This document shows positions 1-12,631 of a stretch of 64,000 bases of DNA, in pieces; position 1 is the first letter of the stretch; every line of letters begins with the position of its first letter. Source of the DNA: Corbicula japonica (Eukaryota; Mollusca; Bivalvia; Venerida; Cyrenidae); assembly GCA_038501625.1 (NCBI GenBank), contig JAZAYU010000061.1, positions 2,344,303 through 2,408,302 on the forward strand, in the 5' to 3' direction. The notes below the pieces were generated by a model. The model was not told where the DNA came from. It ran no database searches and worked only from the letters and a program-made list of their open reading frames with translations. The translations under genes and the position numbers were made by a program.

Positions 1-33
1 GGTGTCGCGCTGAAACGTATTTATAGATAAATG

Positions 34-392
34 TGTCCGTAAATTTATGGACAAGGGTTGATACAAAAGTTAACACATTTTAGAAATTCACAAACCTAAA
101 GCATTTTTGTTAATTCTGATAGCAAAGAGCATGACATAGGGCATAAACAAAAAGAACAGAAGTTTGTTTACACTGCTATTTCTTCTCCAACATGGTCATC
201 ATTGATCTAACAACATTTCACACAATCATCTGAACATAATAATGATCTTTTTAAAAAAGTTATGTTGATTTACAATATTTAATGCTAATTTATTTGTAGA
301 TTTTCATTCATTTTTATCCCAATGTGGTGTAGAACCAGGATTTAAACTTTTGACAACTTTTGTAACCTCCCTTGTCCATAAATTTACAGACA
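34..392. mobile_element. MITE with 24-bp terminal inverted repeats
   Basis: The two ends are inverted copies of about 24 bp (34-57 and 369-392) that differ at one position and contain TAAATTTATGGACAAGGG. The interior is AT-rich with no reading frame of note. It lies in what should be intron 1 of the minus-strand Y-box gene. The superfamily cannot be assigned because no clear target duplication is visible. Confidence 0.7.
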
Positions 393-397
393 CAATT

Positions 398-891
398 AGG
401 GCAACAGGGGGAGAATTCGACCTGCGTTAGTATTCGACCAGTTGAATATTCTCCCACTTGGTACCTCAAACAGTGAGAACCTATCAAATCTTGTGTTATG
501 TATTCAAAACAGGACGCCCTCTAGCGTCCTTTTTGCTTCTAAGTCATGCTGCCAGTGCAATAAAAATGTCTGGATCGATGAGAATTTAAAGTTTATCAAG
601 CGAAAGAAAGTAAAATCCGCCATTTTTATCACTTCCTGTAACCAACATAAATCCTGTCCTACATTTTCCCCATCGTACATTAGCGTAACGGAATAAAAAC
701 TTGATAGTTCCAGTTCGTCACACGTCACTATACCATGTGCAAATGACAATCGCGCGATCAAGGTCATTGATCACGTGACTTATGTTGGTCGAATAATAAT
801 GCAGCAATTTGACAGATGACGTAGTATTCGACCAGGTGAAACAGAAGCTTTCGTTGGAGTGCACAGGGGTTTTACTTTATTGGTTAAATGT

Positions 892-941
<50 letters not shown>

Positions 942-1465
942 ATTATTGTGAGTAATAACTTAATAAATAAAATTTAAATATAAGAAAAGTTGTTTGATAT
1001 TATCCCAAATGCATTATTTTAAACAGAGAGGAATTTCCCAAAATTTTATTCAAAGTACTACTAATAGTCTACGACCTACCTATGATATATATGGGATATT
1101 ATAACAGTATGCATTCTGTAGGTTCATATTTTTCGAGTTGGGTATGTAAACAATATTGCGCGAGACCAAAGGTTTTAATGATATGCTGTCCTAACTTGCT
1201 TTTTTTAAGGTTTTCCGAGATTTTTTAAAAATTCTGTCAGGTGGTCGAATACTAATGCAGCTGGTCTAATTCCAAATATTACCCCTGTGCGCCTCACGAA
1301 CTTCTTATCTTAATCAAGCGTCTGCATAACAGGTACTTGTTTACATCCGGCGATACGTAAAAAATTAGTTTACCGATATATAAATGTTATTTATGTGGAA
1401 CTACATGAGAAATATGTACCACGACTTTCAATTATTAACTGGTCGAATTCTCCCCCCGTTGCCCT
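398..1465. mobile_element. 1.07-kb element with 25-bp terminal inverted repeats
   Basis: The ends are inverted copies (398-422 and 1441-1465) matching at 24 of 25 positions, with the core GAGAATTCGACC. The motif TATTCGACCA and its complement recur inside near 430, 790, 823 and 1240, so the ends appear to be part of a repeated internal module. No transposase is seen; small frames on either strand look incidental. It contains a (TA)n tract. It abuts the 34-392 MITE, suggesting serial insertion at one place. Confidence 0.65.
894..939. repeat. (TA)n microsatellite
   Basis: About 23 uninterrupted TA units inside the 398-1465 element. Confidence 0.95.
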
Positions 1466-1920
1466 ATCTATAAATAAACAGACAGTCTAAAAATTTACAG
1501 ACAGTCCATAAAAACAGCCGTTTCCTAGACCTGATTACTGACCTACACCTATGACATTTCCTTATATTTATTCAAAGATCGTTTTTCGCATGTTTTCGAC
1601 CAAACAAATATTTCAATGTAAATATCGATGCCTGCTGGTGTAGGTGTCTAGGTTACTGCAAACTACAGAAACGACCAACTGCTCCAGAGCCACAGGCGCC
1701 TCTCATTAACTCCCGATGGGGACAATAAATAAATGTAAAACACACATCAAACACAAAGTCAGATGTGTTTTTGTTTCATTCGATCTCTTCAAGGCGTAAC
1801 ACGAGTTAATTATGCATATACACACAAGACGCCATGACAGTTACCCACGCGGTCCAAAAAGTTTACATTTCTCGATTCAATTAAGCTCGTTTTAAGGCAT
1901 TATGTAAAACATTTCCTTAC

Positions 1921-1978
1921 CAATAATTTTCTTCTCAACCGCCACTTGCTTCTCCGGTTGGTTTTCGGAGTCGGACAT
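1921..1978 (-). CDS. YBX1: Y-box binding (cold-shock domain) protein, first coding exon only
   Basis: The minus strand reads an ATG followed by 19 codons (MSDSENQPEKQVAVEKKII) and one extra G before a strong GTAAGG donor. Y-box proteins have a variable acidic/basic N-terminus that runs into a K-K-(V/I)-I-A segment just before the cold-shock domain, and in vertebrate YBX1 the first intron interrupts that alanine codon after its G. Both the KKII ending and the phase match. Y-box proteins bind RNA and DNA and act in mRNA packaging, translation and transcription in cytoplasm and nucleus. The cold-shock domain itself (GTVKWFNV type) is not in the window and must lie beyond position 1. The call rests on 19 residues plus the splice phase, so it is good but not proven. 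The ATG is the first in a plausible leader. Confidence 0.6.
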
Positions 1979-2230
1979 GGCCCTTGATGGTACAAAAAGG
2001 CGGAAAACTTTCCCTCGTGTCACTGGACGTCTGTTCTTCTTTCCCTTTGTTCTCGTTCTGCAGCATGTCTAACCATGCCGTATTTCCGCTAATTTCCGTA
2101 ACTGTCCGGCCATTGGCAACCTTCGGTCTTTTCCCTTGATTGTATAGTTGACGGATAAATACGGAAAACGACGGAATTTACCGTTGTTGAGAAACGCCGA
2201 TTGGCCGACTTTCGTCGGCAAATATCTAGG
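1979..2230 (-). promoter_or_regulatory. Probable 5' leader and promoter of the Y-box gene
   Basis: This stretch upstream of the ATG is richer in CpG than its surroundings. Reading on the plus strand it holds CCGATTGGCC (2197-2206) and GGCCATTGGC (2108-2117), two inverted CCAAT-type boxes. The first resembles the Y-box consensus (CTGATTGG) for which the protein family is named. Transcription start and leader length cannot be set from sequence alone. Confidence 0.4.
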
Positions 2231-2339
2231 TCAGTGGGTAGATGAGTCAAATGAGGTCAATACCACCGGGAGTGTTGCGCTTTGATAAAAACTCGTGCTT
2301 ATTTTGCACGCTCCGAGTGGAAAAGTTTAAAGTTGATCA

Positions 2340-2588
2340 GGAGCGAGGAGGGTAGTACGGTGGGATTGCATTAATCCATTTTTTAAGCAGTATAATATTT
2401 AATTTTCATGGGGGGATCCAGAGGTGGATTATTTGGGTTGCTCGAACCACGCAAGACACCATAAGACAGCCAAACAATCTCTTTCTGTAATTCATGCTTC
2501 CGACATTGATTTGTTGTTTTTCGTTTGTTTGTTGTAGTATGTTTTTTTGTGTGTTTTTTGTTGTTCTTGTTTTTTGTTTATGTTTTTT

Positions 2589-2619
<31 letters not shown>

Positions 2620-4375
2620 GGGTTAGGCCAGAAAGTTAGAAATTAATCTACCATGTAAACTACCTTAAGACTGCCCGACGCTGGAAATCCTGACTGATAC
2701 AACTGTAGATACATTTTTTCTAGCTTTTCACAGGTTCTGGAAAAGTCTTATACACGGGTCAGATGCAGTATTTTCAGAAGGTGGTTTCGTTTTTAGGGTA
2801 TTTTACATTATAATTTCAAAGTTTCTGGCCAAAATCTCTATGAAAATTAAATATTCCTGCCCAAAAAGGAGGTTCTAATTATATCCCGAAGTTTTTAAGA
2901 AAGTCAAAATGCCACTGCTCTTGATTTATAAAAGAATGAAGCCTTGTGCAAAGTTTTCATGTCAAGATGCCGCTTCTCTGGATTTCGATAAGATTGAGGC
3001 CTCGTGAAATTAGCGTCAAGATTCATCTTTCCTTGTAGAAGAATTGAAGCCTCAAAACGAGGCCTCTTGCAGCTTGTTTCGAATCAACCATAATTCATTT
3101 ATTAAGCTTAAAACTGCAAGACACAATATTTCGGTTCCGGGGATTGAATCTTGATGTTTTCACAACCGGACCACCTCTCACCGCCTTGTCAATATACATC
3201 ACTGGTTATCAATGCATAAATTTATCAAGGCATTTTAATGTCTGTAAAATTGTACTGAAATATATCGATTTTTAAAGATGATCATGACCGCTCGTTGTAC
3301 AAAATTCGTTAATGAAGACACAGAAGTTGCTTTTCAGACGAATTCCAAGAAAGTCAGCTTACTGTAGTGTATGAACTCGTCTTTCCACGAGCGTTTACAT
3401 TATATTCACCATTTTCTGTAATTAAATTCTTGTCCATATTTATTGTAGGACGGGGAAAATGCGATAATTGAGCTTTGCAGCATCGCAAAAATGTTGATTG
3501 GTGGCGTTGAAAGTTCAAAAATGAACCAAATCCAGTGAAAACTTCTCTCCACAGTCCACATGTTGTTGTTGTTGTTGTTATTGTTCTCATTCTTCTTTTT
3601 TCTTCTTCTTTTCTTTTTCTTCTTCTTATTATTAATGTTATACAATGATAATGTAGAACACATGTGCAATTACGACACACCTGTATAAATACTTTTAAAA
3701 CTTCATCTTAGTTTTCACATTTAGAACGGTATTATTTACACAGTATCTGGTCATATTTCTATTTTACAGCGCATGATTAGATAAACACATGCACTTAATT
3801 GTGCATTTATACATTCACATAACTGCAGATTTATGGGAGGTGACACTACTGATAAATCCTGCATACGAAGATACAAAGAAATCCTGCCTGATAAACAGTA
3901 CAAGCAGTAGGCCAATACAATGTATTTCAGCAAAGCAATGGGTGGGAGCGGGGGTAATATTTTTACGGGGTTAAAATGCTACATAAGGATTTTACTTCGA
4001 GTTGGAGAGTAATAATATTATACTATATTAACATAATTAAGAAGTCATTTTTCTATCAAATTACGCAGTCGGGATTATTATTCTATTACACTCTCATAAT
4101 CGCTCAAAATCAGCGGTTCCATCGAAGTTCACCGATACGGCGGGCAAAGTAAACAAAAATGATGCGGTCCAGCACTTCATCGGCATTAAAATCAATTTAC
4201 AAAAGATGGTGGTGCAGTGAGTAAGAAGGTCCGTTGTGTAGCGCATCTGTGCGATGGAGTTGCTGGTCGATAGTAACAGTCTCAAGTGCGGTGGCTGGTT
4301 GCGGAATGACAAAGACATAGCTAGAAGGTTAATAATGAGCGAAACATCGGCGGTGCATGATGGTTGGAAGGCTAA
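2340..4375. other. Intergenic DNA with simple repeats, no gene seen
   Basis: It contains a T16-G24 homopolymer junction (2583-2622), a (GTT)n block (3561-3580) and a (TTC)n block (about 3591-3632). Open frames here (for example around 3354-3680) are produced by the trinucleotide tracts and show no family resemblance. Confidence 0.6.
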
Positions 4376-5885
4376 CAAGGAGCAGAACGATTTCGCCACA
4401 GGGCTTGAAGGTTATTAAGGAACGAACGACGGCGGCGCATGGCTAGAAGGCTAACAAGGAACGGAACGGTGGCGGCACACGATGGCCTGAAGGTGAAAAA
4501 AGGCGCGAATAAAAGACTTCGATCGATGGCTTGAATTCTTCCGAAGAGCGGAACGATGAAGGCGCATGGATGGAGGGCGAACAAGGAACGGAACGGCGGC
4601 GACGGCGCATGATAGCTGGAAGGTGAACAAGAAGCGGAACAACGTCGGTGCAGGATAGCTGGAAGGCGAAATAGGCGTGGATAGAAGACTTCGATCGTTG
4701 ACTGAAAGAGCAGAACGATGAAGGCACATGGCTGGAAGGCAAACAAGGAACAGAACGGAACGGCGGCGGCGGCGCATGATAGCTTAAAGGATAACAAGAA
4801 GCGAAACGACCGCGGCGCACGATGACTGTAAGGCGAACGACTACGGCCCAAGGACATGAACGACATCGACGCATCACTATAGAAGGCTTACTAGGAGCGG
4901 AACAACTTCGAAACTCGATGGACGGAAGACTCAAAGGAGCGGAACGATGGCGGCACACGATGACTGGAAGGCAAACAAGGAGCGGATCGACGACGGCGCA
5001 CAGCTAGAATACAAACAAGAAGCGAAACGACGGCGGCGTAAAAATCCGTAAGACTTAAAGGAACGATGGCGGCACAATGACTGGAAGGCTACCAAGGAGC
5101 GGAACGACGACGCATAGCTAGAATACAAACAAGAAGCGAAACGACGGCGGCGTAAAAATCCGTAAGACTTAAAGGAACGATGGCGGCACATGATGGCTGG
5201 AAGGCTACCAAGGAGCGGAACGCCGACGGCGCATAGCTAGAATGCGTATTAGGAGCGGAACTAGGGCAAAACAAGATGGCCGAAAGCCTTACAGAAGCGG
5301 AACGATGGCTAGAAGGCTACCAAGGAGCGGAACGACGACGGCGCATAACTGGAAGGCTTGTTAGGAGCCGAACTACGGCAAAACAAGATGGCCGAAAGCC
5401 TTACAGAAGCGGAACGATGGCTAGAAGGCTACCAAGCAGCGGAACGACGACGGCGCATAACTGGAAGGCTTGTTAGGAGCGGAACTACGGCAAAACAAGA
5501 TGGCTGAAAGCCTTACAGAAGCGGAACGATGGCTAGAAGGCTACCAAGGAGCGGAACGACGACGGCGCAAAGCTGGACGACATACAAGGAGCGAAACGAC
5601 GGTGGCGCTCAATGGCTAGGATTAAAACAGGAGCAAAACAACGGTGGCGCGTAGTTGTATGGCTACCGAAACGTGGAACGACGGCAGCGCATAGCTAGAG
5701 GACTAACAAGGAGCAAAACAACGGAAGATGGTTGGGAGGCTGACTATGTACGGAACGACGTCGGTGCATGGCTTGAATGCTACCATGGAGCTAAACGTCA
5801 TCGGCGCAGGGCCTGTGGGCTAAGGAAGAGCGGAACGATTGCGGCGCATGGCTGGAAGGCTAACAAGGGGCGCACGATATCCAAA
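4376..5885. repeat. GC-rich minisatellite with higher-order structure
   Basis: A unit of about 38-45 bp containing GGAGCGGAACGACGG and GGCGCATGGCTGGAAGGC is repeated some 35-40 times. In places the array is organised into larger repeats. A block of about 112 bp starting AAACAAGATGG recurs near 5269, 5381 and 5494. A block of about 116 bp containing AAAAATCCGTAAGAC recurs near 5040 and 5155. Several reading frames stay open on both strands, but the encoded peptides change with each indel, so they are treated as by-products. Confidence 0.9.
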
Positions 5886-7150
5886 TCAGTTTTGAGGTTA
5901 ACAATTCAGTTTTATTTTATTATGATGCTCTCCCATAGCTGTTGCGGATTTTTAAAAGTATTAGTATCGGTATATCCTTCTTACTCACACTACTTTTAGC
6001 GGCATAATTCCATATAAGAAGAAGTGAACATTATGAATATGTTTATTATTATGTTTCCAATTTGAAGAGTATAGTCCGGTTCCATCAGGAGAAATACAAT
6101 TAGATGATGAGTGAAATAAGAACATTGGTTAAGTGTACATGCCTTATTGCCATATGTACTTTTTTAGCATGCTCATGACAAGAAACAATAAAAGTATGAA
6201 CTCGATAAAAAAAAATCACATTACAATCGTTAGGCAGCAGGTGTTTTATATATATGTACAGAATTAGTGATTAAAGGAATACATGAACTCATTTTAAGAC
6301 AAAAGAAATTAGCTGCCAGGGTAGCGTTAATTTAATGAAAATGTTATTAGTTAAGTTACAAATGATTTTGAGAAACTTGTCAATTATATAATTATTTTTT
6401 ATAAAGAAAATTAATATAATTACTATTATTTAGTCTCCTGTAATCGACTGTTTTAAGTTGTATTTATAAGTGAGAATTATTCAAAGGGAAATCCATTTAA
6501 TGATAAGGGTTATGACCTGCAAAATTTAGGTAACTTAAGCCTCAACTAATTATCTTAAATGATAAGTTGTCTTGGCTTCTCTGAATATGATAAATTGTCT
6601 GGGTTTATTTCAAACATTACAAATGCCTGACAAACAAGAGATGTGCAGTTACTGTTGGTTTATCACAAAATTTTATGATCCTTCAAAATGCAGTACACCT
6701 GGTTAAACTACTTTATGTTACATGTTGATGATGACACTGTCATAATATTATATCTAAACCATAATGGACAGCCTATCTACATTTATCTGACCAAAAATCT
6801 GTTTAATACATGTGCAAGCTTGTTGCAATACCCTGGTAGACTTATTGGTAATAACATGATTATGATAATACCCCACAACAACATTGGAATCTCAGTGAAA
6901 TATTGGTGTCAAACACCCCCGGGGATTAAGATTTGTGTGGATTATACCAATAGCCTGTCTTTTTTACCTAATATCTGTTATCACAGGCCTCAAGCAAAAC
7001 AACATTTCATTCTGTCAAAAAAGCTTTCCATTGATTTTTTTATAATCATGGTTAAGAGAATTATTTTCTTAAGATAAGCAGGAATCAAGAATATTTGAAA
7101 TATTCTAGATTCTTGTGATAATTAACAAATCATGTAGATTGTTATCTGAA
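5886..7150. other. AT-rich single-copy stretch, nothing recognised
   Basis: No recognisable exon, repeat family or RNA gene was found. The longest frame (6688-7077, plus) has no domain signature and no splice context. Confidence 0.5.
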
Positions 7151-7151
7151 T

Positions 7152-7277
7152 TAACCCTTTCCTTCATAGATACACCTTTATTGCAAGGGCGAACCGTGTA
7201 GATCCAGATTGTGGTATTGTGCTGGCTGATCTGGATCTATACTTGTCACACAAGAGTATATATGGAGGGAAGGGTTA
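7152..7277. mobile_element. Palindromic MITE family P, internally deleted copy
   Basis: It keeps both ends (TTAACCCTTTCC and GGGAAGGGTTA) but only about 126 bp instead of about 240; one of the two internal hairpins is missing. Confidence 0.75.
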
Positions 7278-7689
7278 GGATTTTCCAAACCAAGGACATT
7301 TGAGGCTTCCTAAATATTTTATACAAAATAAGAAGTGTGTTTGTTTGTTTGCTTATATTCACCACCAGTAAGGTTTGTGTATAAATTAAGATTCTAAAAG
7401 TTATATCCCCTTTTGCCAAAACAGTCTTAAGATACAGTACAATTTGGGTTAGAATATTAGATTATAACCCAGGTACAATTAACAGTATATTCTGGTAGAA
7501 TTCTTAACTTCTTTCGCAGTAAAGTAGATGAAGACAACAACAACAACAACAATAATAACAAAATGCTGCTTTAACATTTTATAGTCATTATGTATTACTC
7601 ATTGATATTACTCATTGATTTTTCATGAAAGGTGAATTCAAAACAATTACTGCCATTTTATAGGAAACAGTAATAGTGTTGTTTTCTGA

Positions 7690-7953
7690 ATAGCCTTTCA
7701 TATAAGCCATTATGGTGTAGGCAAACAGTGTAGATCCAGATCAGCTGGCACATGATATTATCATAATCAAGTCCTGATCAGCTTGCACGGTTGTGCCAGC
7801 TGATCTGGATCTTCACTGTTTCCCTTTTTGATTTATTAGGTTATTTCTGACCAATTAGCGAATAGTTCAGATCCAGATCAAATGGCACAGGTGGATCTCA
7901 ATCTACTGTTCCCACATCTGTTTAAACATATAATTATATTGAACAATGGGTTA
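7690..7953. mobile_element. Palindromic MITE family P, degenerate copy
   Basis: Recognised from the GTGTAGATCCAGATCAGC arm and its complement near 7797. The outer ends are eroded. Confidence 0.6.
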
Positions 7954-8356
7954 ATTAAAATTTTTAAGTTTATAGTGAAAACACCACTGTATTCAGGCAT
8001 TTAAATCCAATATTTGCCTAGTTGTTCAATGAATCAAAAAATAATGTGAGATTACAGAAGTGCATTAAGTTAAATCCGTATGTCAAATTGAACCCAATAA
8101 GATACATCTGTATAGAACCAAGTAACAGTAACTTTCATTTAATTCTCAATCCTCAATATTTGTGTTATGGGGTCATTTTCAAATGGTTTAGGCCTATTGT
8201 CAATTCCATGTTCACAGGCCTGTATTTGATTATTTATTTTAATCAACAGTGAAATCACTGATATAAAATACAGACATTTGATGGTTTGGGTTTACATTTC
8301 TTGAAAATGTGATTTTCTTGACTAACGCTTAAATGGCCAACATGTATAATTATAAA

Positions 8357-8595
8357 TTAACCCTTTCGTCCATGGACACCCCTGTATTTCGTGGGTGAAC
8401 AGTGTAGATCCAGATCAGCCGGCACATCCATGCTGTGTGATCAGTATCGCTGTTCGCTATTTTTATCTGTTGGGTTATTTCTGAGCAAAATGCGACCAGT
8501 GCAGATCCTGATCAGATGGCATGGGTGTGCCGGCTGATCTACATCTACACTGGTCGCACATGCGTAAAAATGTGTATATATGGTGGAAAGGGTTA
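8357..8595. mobile_element. Palindromic MITE family P, full-length copy
   Basis: Family P is the commonest element in the window. Full copies are about 240 bp, begin TTAACCCTTTCCTCCAT and end in its complement. Each half holds an arm such as AGATCCAGATCAGCCGGC facing a near-complement (GTCTGATCAGGATCT), so one copy can form one large or two smaller hairpins. No coding capacity; the superfamily is not assigned. Confidence 0.85.
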
Positions 8596-8723
8596 CAAAA
8601 ATCAGCCAGCTTGGCACTATACTGCTCTGTCTTAAACATAACTTTCTATTAGATTCTAGTAGAGCAGTTCTGTGTCAAGCCCTCATGCTTCCTGTGATTT
8701 CAACCTCAAACATCACCTGCATT

Positions 8724-8964
8724 TTAACCATTTACTCCATATAAACACCACTTATCGCTTGTGCAAACAGTCTAGATCCAGATCAGCCTGCACATCCAGG
8801 CCGTCTGATCAGGATCTGCACTACTTTGCTTTTTGGTCAGAAAAAAAAAACAAACTTAGAAATCAAAAAGAGAACAGTGCAGATTCTGATCAGACGGCAA
8901 GGCTGATCTGGACTTACACTGGTCACCCACACATTAAAGGTGCATCTATGGTGTAAATGATTAA
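8724..8964. mobile_element. Palindromic MITE family P, diverged copy
   Basis: Both hairpin arms are present; the ends have diverged to TTAACCATTTACTCC. An A-rich expansion lies in the centre (about 8840-8860). Confidence 0.75.
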
Positions 8965-9071
8965 GCACCAACAATTCAAATGACGAATGGAGAGAAAGAT
9001 AATATCATCAACCATTTATGCATCAACTGTTTATGTGACAATGTACTACATGCTATGCATGATGAAAACAT

Positions 9072-9077
9072 TTTATT
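9072..9077 (-). other. Possible polyadenylation signal of the SLC27A gene
   Basis: AATAAA on the minus strand, about 16 bases past the stop codon. This is unusually close to the stop, so a more distal signal may be used instead. Confidence 0.3.
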
Positions 9078-9092
9078 ATTCCTAGTATTATA

Positions 9093-9415
9093 TCACAGAG
9101 GAACTTTTCCCGCCATTATCTGTGTAAACACTACATAATCCAAGGGCATATAACTCTGAGTGGAAGGATTTAAATAAAACAGCGGGTCTGTTACTTTAGT
9201 AACATCAAAGCCTTCTTGTACAAGATGAGTTTTCTGCTGTTTAAAAGTTGAAGTCATATTAAATTCTTTCTGTATCCGGATGAATCTCGGCCTGGCATAT
9301 ATTGGTAGGGCTTCCTTAACATGCCTCGAGAGCTTTGTTAACATAGGTGGCGACAGTGTAATCAAACTGGGGTCGTTCAAATGTAATGCTGCCATGCCCG
9401 CTCTGCCATCTGTAC
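9093..9415 (-). CDS. SLC27A2: SLC27A exon 10 (last)
   Basis: It starts after a TTTTTTTACAG acceptor in phase 1 and encodes [11 protein letters not shown] through the [10 protein letters not shown] and LVQEGFD motifs to the stop. It is the C-terminal subdomain of the adenylate-forming fold. Confidence 0.93.
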
Positions 9416-12400
9416 CTGTAAAAAAATGCAAGTTATTTAACTGTCCTTTTTCTGTTCTTCATGTGGAAAATTATATTTAAGACCAAAATGTTTTAATACT
9501 TTTTTTCGAATTAACCAACAAACCCATAACATAAAGTAGAGCAACTCTAATTGCTTAACAAACATTAAGACATCATGAACACCTACAAGGAGCCAAAACA
9601 CCTTAGACATTTGAATTATGCTCACTTATCACGAACAAGAAAACCATCATGAACACTTAACACGAAAAAGAGCAGTTTAGACACTGGCATCATGAAACCT
9701 ACCAGGAACAAGAACGCAATAGACATTGACATCGTGAACACTTACCAGGAACAAGAATGCCATAGACATTGACATCATGAACACTTACCAGGAACAAGAA
9801 CGCCATAGACATTGGCATCGTGAACACTAACCAGGGACAAGAACGCCATGGTATCATGAACACTAACCAGGAACAAGAATGCCATAGACATTGGCATCGT
9901 GAACACTAACCAGGAACAACAACGCCATAGACATTGGCATCGTGAACACTTACCAGGATCAATAAGGCCATAGACATTGGCATCATGAACACTTACCAGG
10001 AACAAAAACGCCATAGACATTGGCATCATGAACACTTACCAGGAACAAGAACGCCATAGACATTGGCATCATGAACACTTACCAGGAACAAGAACACCAT
10101 AGACATTGGCATCATGAACACTTACCAGGAACAAGAACACCATAGACATTGGTATCATGAACACTTACCAGAAACAAGAATGCCATAGACATTGGCATCA
10201 TGAACACTTACCAGGAACAAGTACGCCTTAGACATTGGCATCATGAATACTTACAAGGAACAAGAACGCCATAGACACTGGCATCATGAACACTTACCAG
10301 GAACAAGAACACCATAGACATTGACATCATGAACACATACCAGGAACACTGACATCATAAACACTAACCAGGAACAAGAACGCCAGACATTGACATCATG
10401 AACATTTACCAGGACCAAGAACGCCATAGACATTGGCATCATGAACACATACCAGGAACACTGACATCATGAACACTAACCAGGAACAAGAACGCCATAG
10501 ACACTGGCATCATGAACACTTACCAGGAACAAGAACGCCATAGACATTGGCATCATGAACACTTACCAGGAACAAGAACGCCATAGACATTGGCATCATG
10601 AACACTTACCAGGAACAAAAACGCCATAGACATTGGCATCATGAACACTTACCAGGAACAAGAACGCCATAGACATTGACATCATAGACACTTACCAGGA
10701 ACAAGAACACCATAGACATTGACATTATGAACACTAACCAGGAACAAGAACACCATAGACACTGACATCATGAACACTTACCAGGAACAAGAACACCATA
10801 GACATTGGCATCATGAACGAAGTCCAGGTCTGTCAGAATGTTGCCTACTTCTGTTGTTGATACATTCTCACCCTTCCATCTGCAAACAAAAATTAGTTAA
10901 CTTTACAGTCTTAACAATAGTTAGATAGCTGTCCACCATTTTGTCGAAGGATTTTTTGGATCACCTATCAAATTTATAAAAGTGCATCACTAAATTATTG
11001 ATATACCAATAAACTGTTTATATTGTCCCCATTTGGGCATTTAAGGCATCAATTTAAGTCTAAGCAGTCCTGTGTTCTTTTTCTCTTAACCTGTTTTTAC
11101 AAAAAAAGGTTCCTGTTTTATAAACCACCCAAAAAGAACAATGAAGAAAAGAATTTTAATTGAAGAATTTGTTTAAGTTCTTTTGCTGTCACCATTAAGC
11201 TTCAGTTAGCAAATACAGTAAAAAGTCCCCATATCAGACCCAATCTTAGCTGCAATCTTCAGAAAACTGAACAACAGCTGTCGCTGGAAATTATGCCACC
11301 AAAATGTAGTTTAAACCTTTGAAATCAAATTGGTATACATATGTAGTTCAATATGCCTGTGGAAAACACATATGATGTGGAATATGTTCAGAATCATTTG
11401 TTTTTAGTCTGTAGTAAACCCCTCAAGTAATTACAAATGATAGTACAATATTACATTTTATTTCAGGAAATTTCTAAGTTTAAATTGAAGATTATCCTGA
11501 AAATATGATTGTTAGAGTTATGTACCTTACCACAATAATAAGGAATGAAGTGGGTGATAAGATGGAACAAATATTTGAATTTTTGAGTTAATTCCTCAAC
11601 AAATACAGAAGTTATCGTAAAAAATGACTAAGGACGTATAACTCTACCAAAAATAAATCTAGTCGAAACTCCTGACGATAAGCACAACTAAGCTTGGTGA
11701 CAAATGATAGTGTACCCATGTAGTGCAGGGTTTGTTACCTGAAAGTATCGCCAACCCTGTCACTGAAATAGACATAGTAATCCTTGTCCACTCTCATCAG
11801 GTCACCGGTGTTGAAGAATTTATCTCCTTTTTGGAAAACGTCCGTGAGAAGTTTTTTCTCTGAGTCTTCTTTCTTGCCACGATAGCCCTGAAATGCCGTC
11901 TTCCCCTCGATCAGTGGAACTACCATCAGTCCTACCTCATCTAAAAGTCAACCAATCACTTTACCGTCATTGTTCGAATATAAGCCGCACTCATATATAA
12001 GCCACACCCCCCTAAAACTGATGGAACAGATGAAAATGGCTTAACGCAATGTAAAAGCAGCCAAACCTGTGTATTAGCCGCACCCCCAAAGTTTTACTGC
12101 CAAATTCTGGAAAAAAAGTGTGGCTTATATTCAGACAATGACGGTAATTGTACATTAACAATTTAACCCTTTCCCCCATATATACATATTATGTTGCATT
12201 TGCGACCAGTGTAGATCCAGATCAGCTGGCACATCCGTGCCGTCTGATCAGGACCTGCACTGGCCGCATTTTGGTCAGAAATAACCTAATGAATCAGATG
12301 GCATGGATGTGCCGGCTGATCTGGATCTACACTGTTCGCCCGTGCATTTAAGGTGTGTCCATGGAGGAACTGGTTAAATATATACTGTAACAAGTGCTGT

Positions 12401-12585
12401 TTGAGGAGACAGCACGCTCGGCTATTCCGTTCTTCTGAAATAACTACAATTTTAAAAATAATTATTGAATATAAATATATATCATATACCCTATGAATTT
12501 AAAGCATTCTGACTGGTCGAGAGCTCCGTACTCGCGAGTCCGAAAAAAGTGATAACTACCCCGGGAATTAATAACTACCTTTGCT

Positions 12586-12631
<46 letters not shown>

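Noticed and set aside
4372..5476. Long open frames on both strands in the minisatellite
   Set aside because: They follow the repeat period, shift frame with each unit-length change and appear on both strands; no domain or splice signals.
9775..10035. Minus-strand frame encoding repeated HDANVYG segments
   Set aside because: It is made of exon 9-derived minisatellite units including intron bases, not an independent gene.
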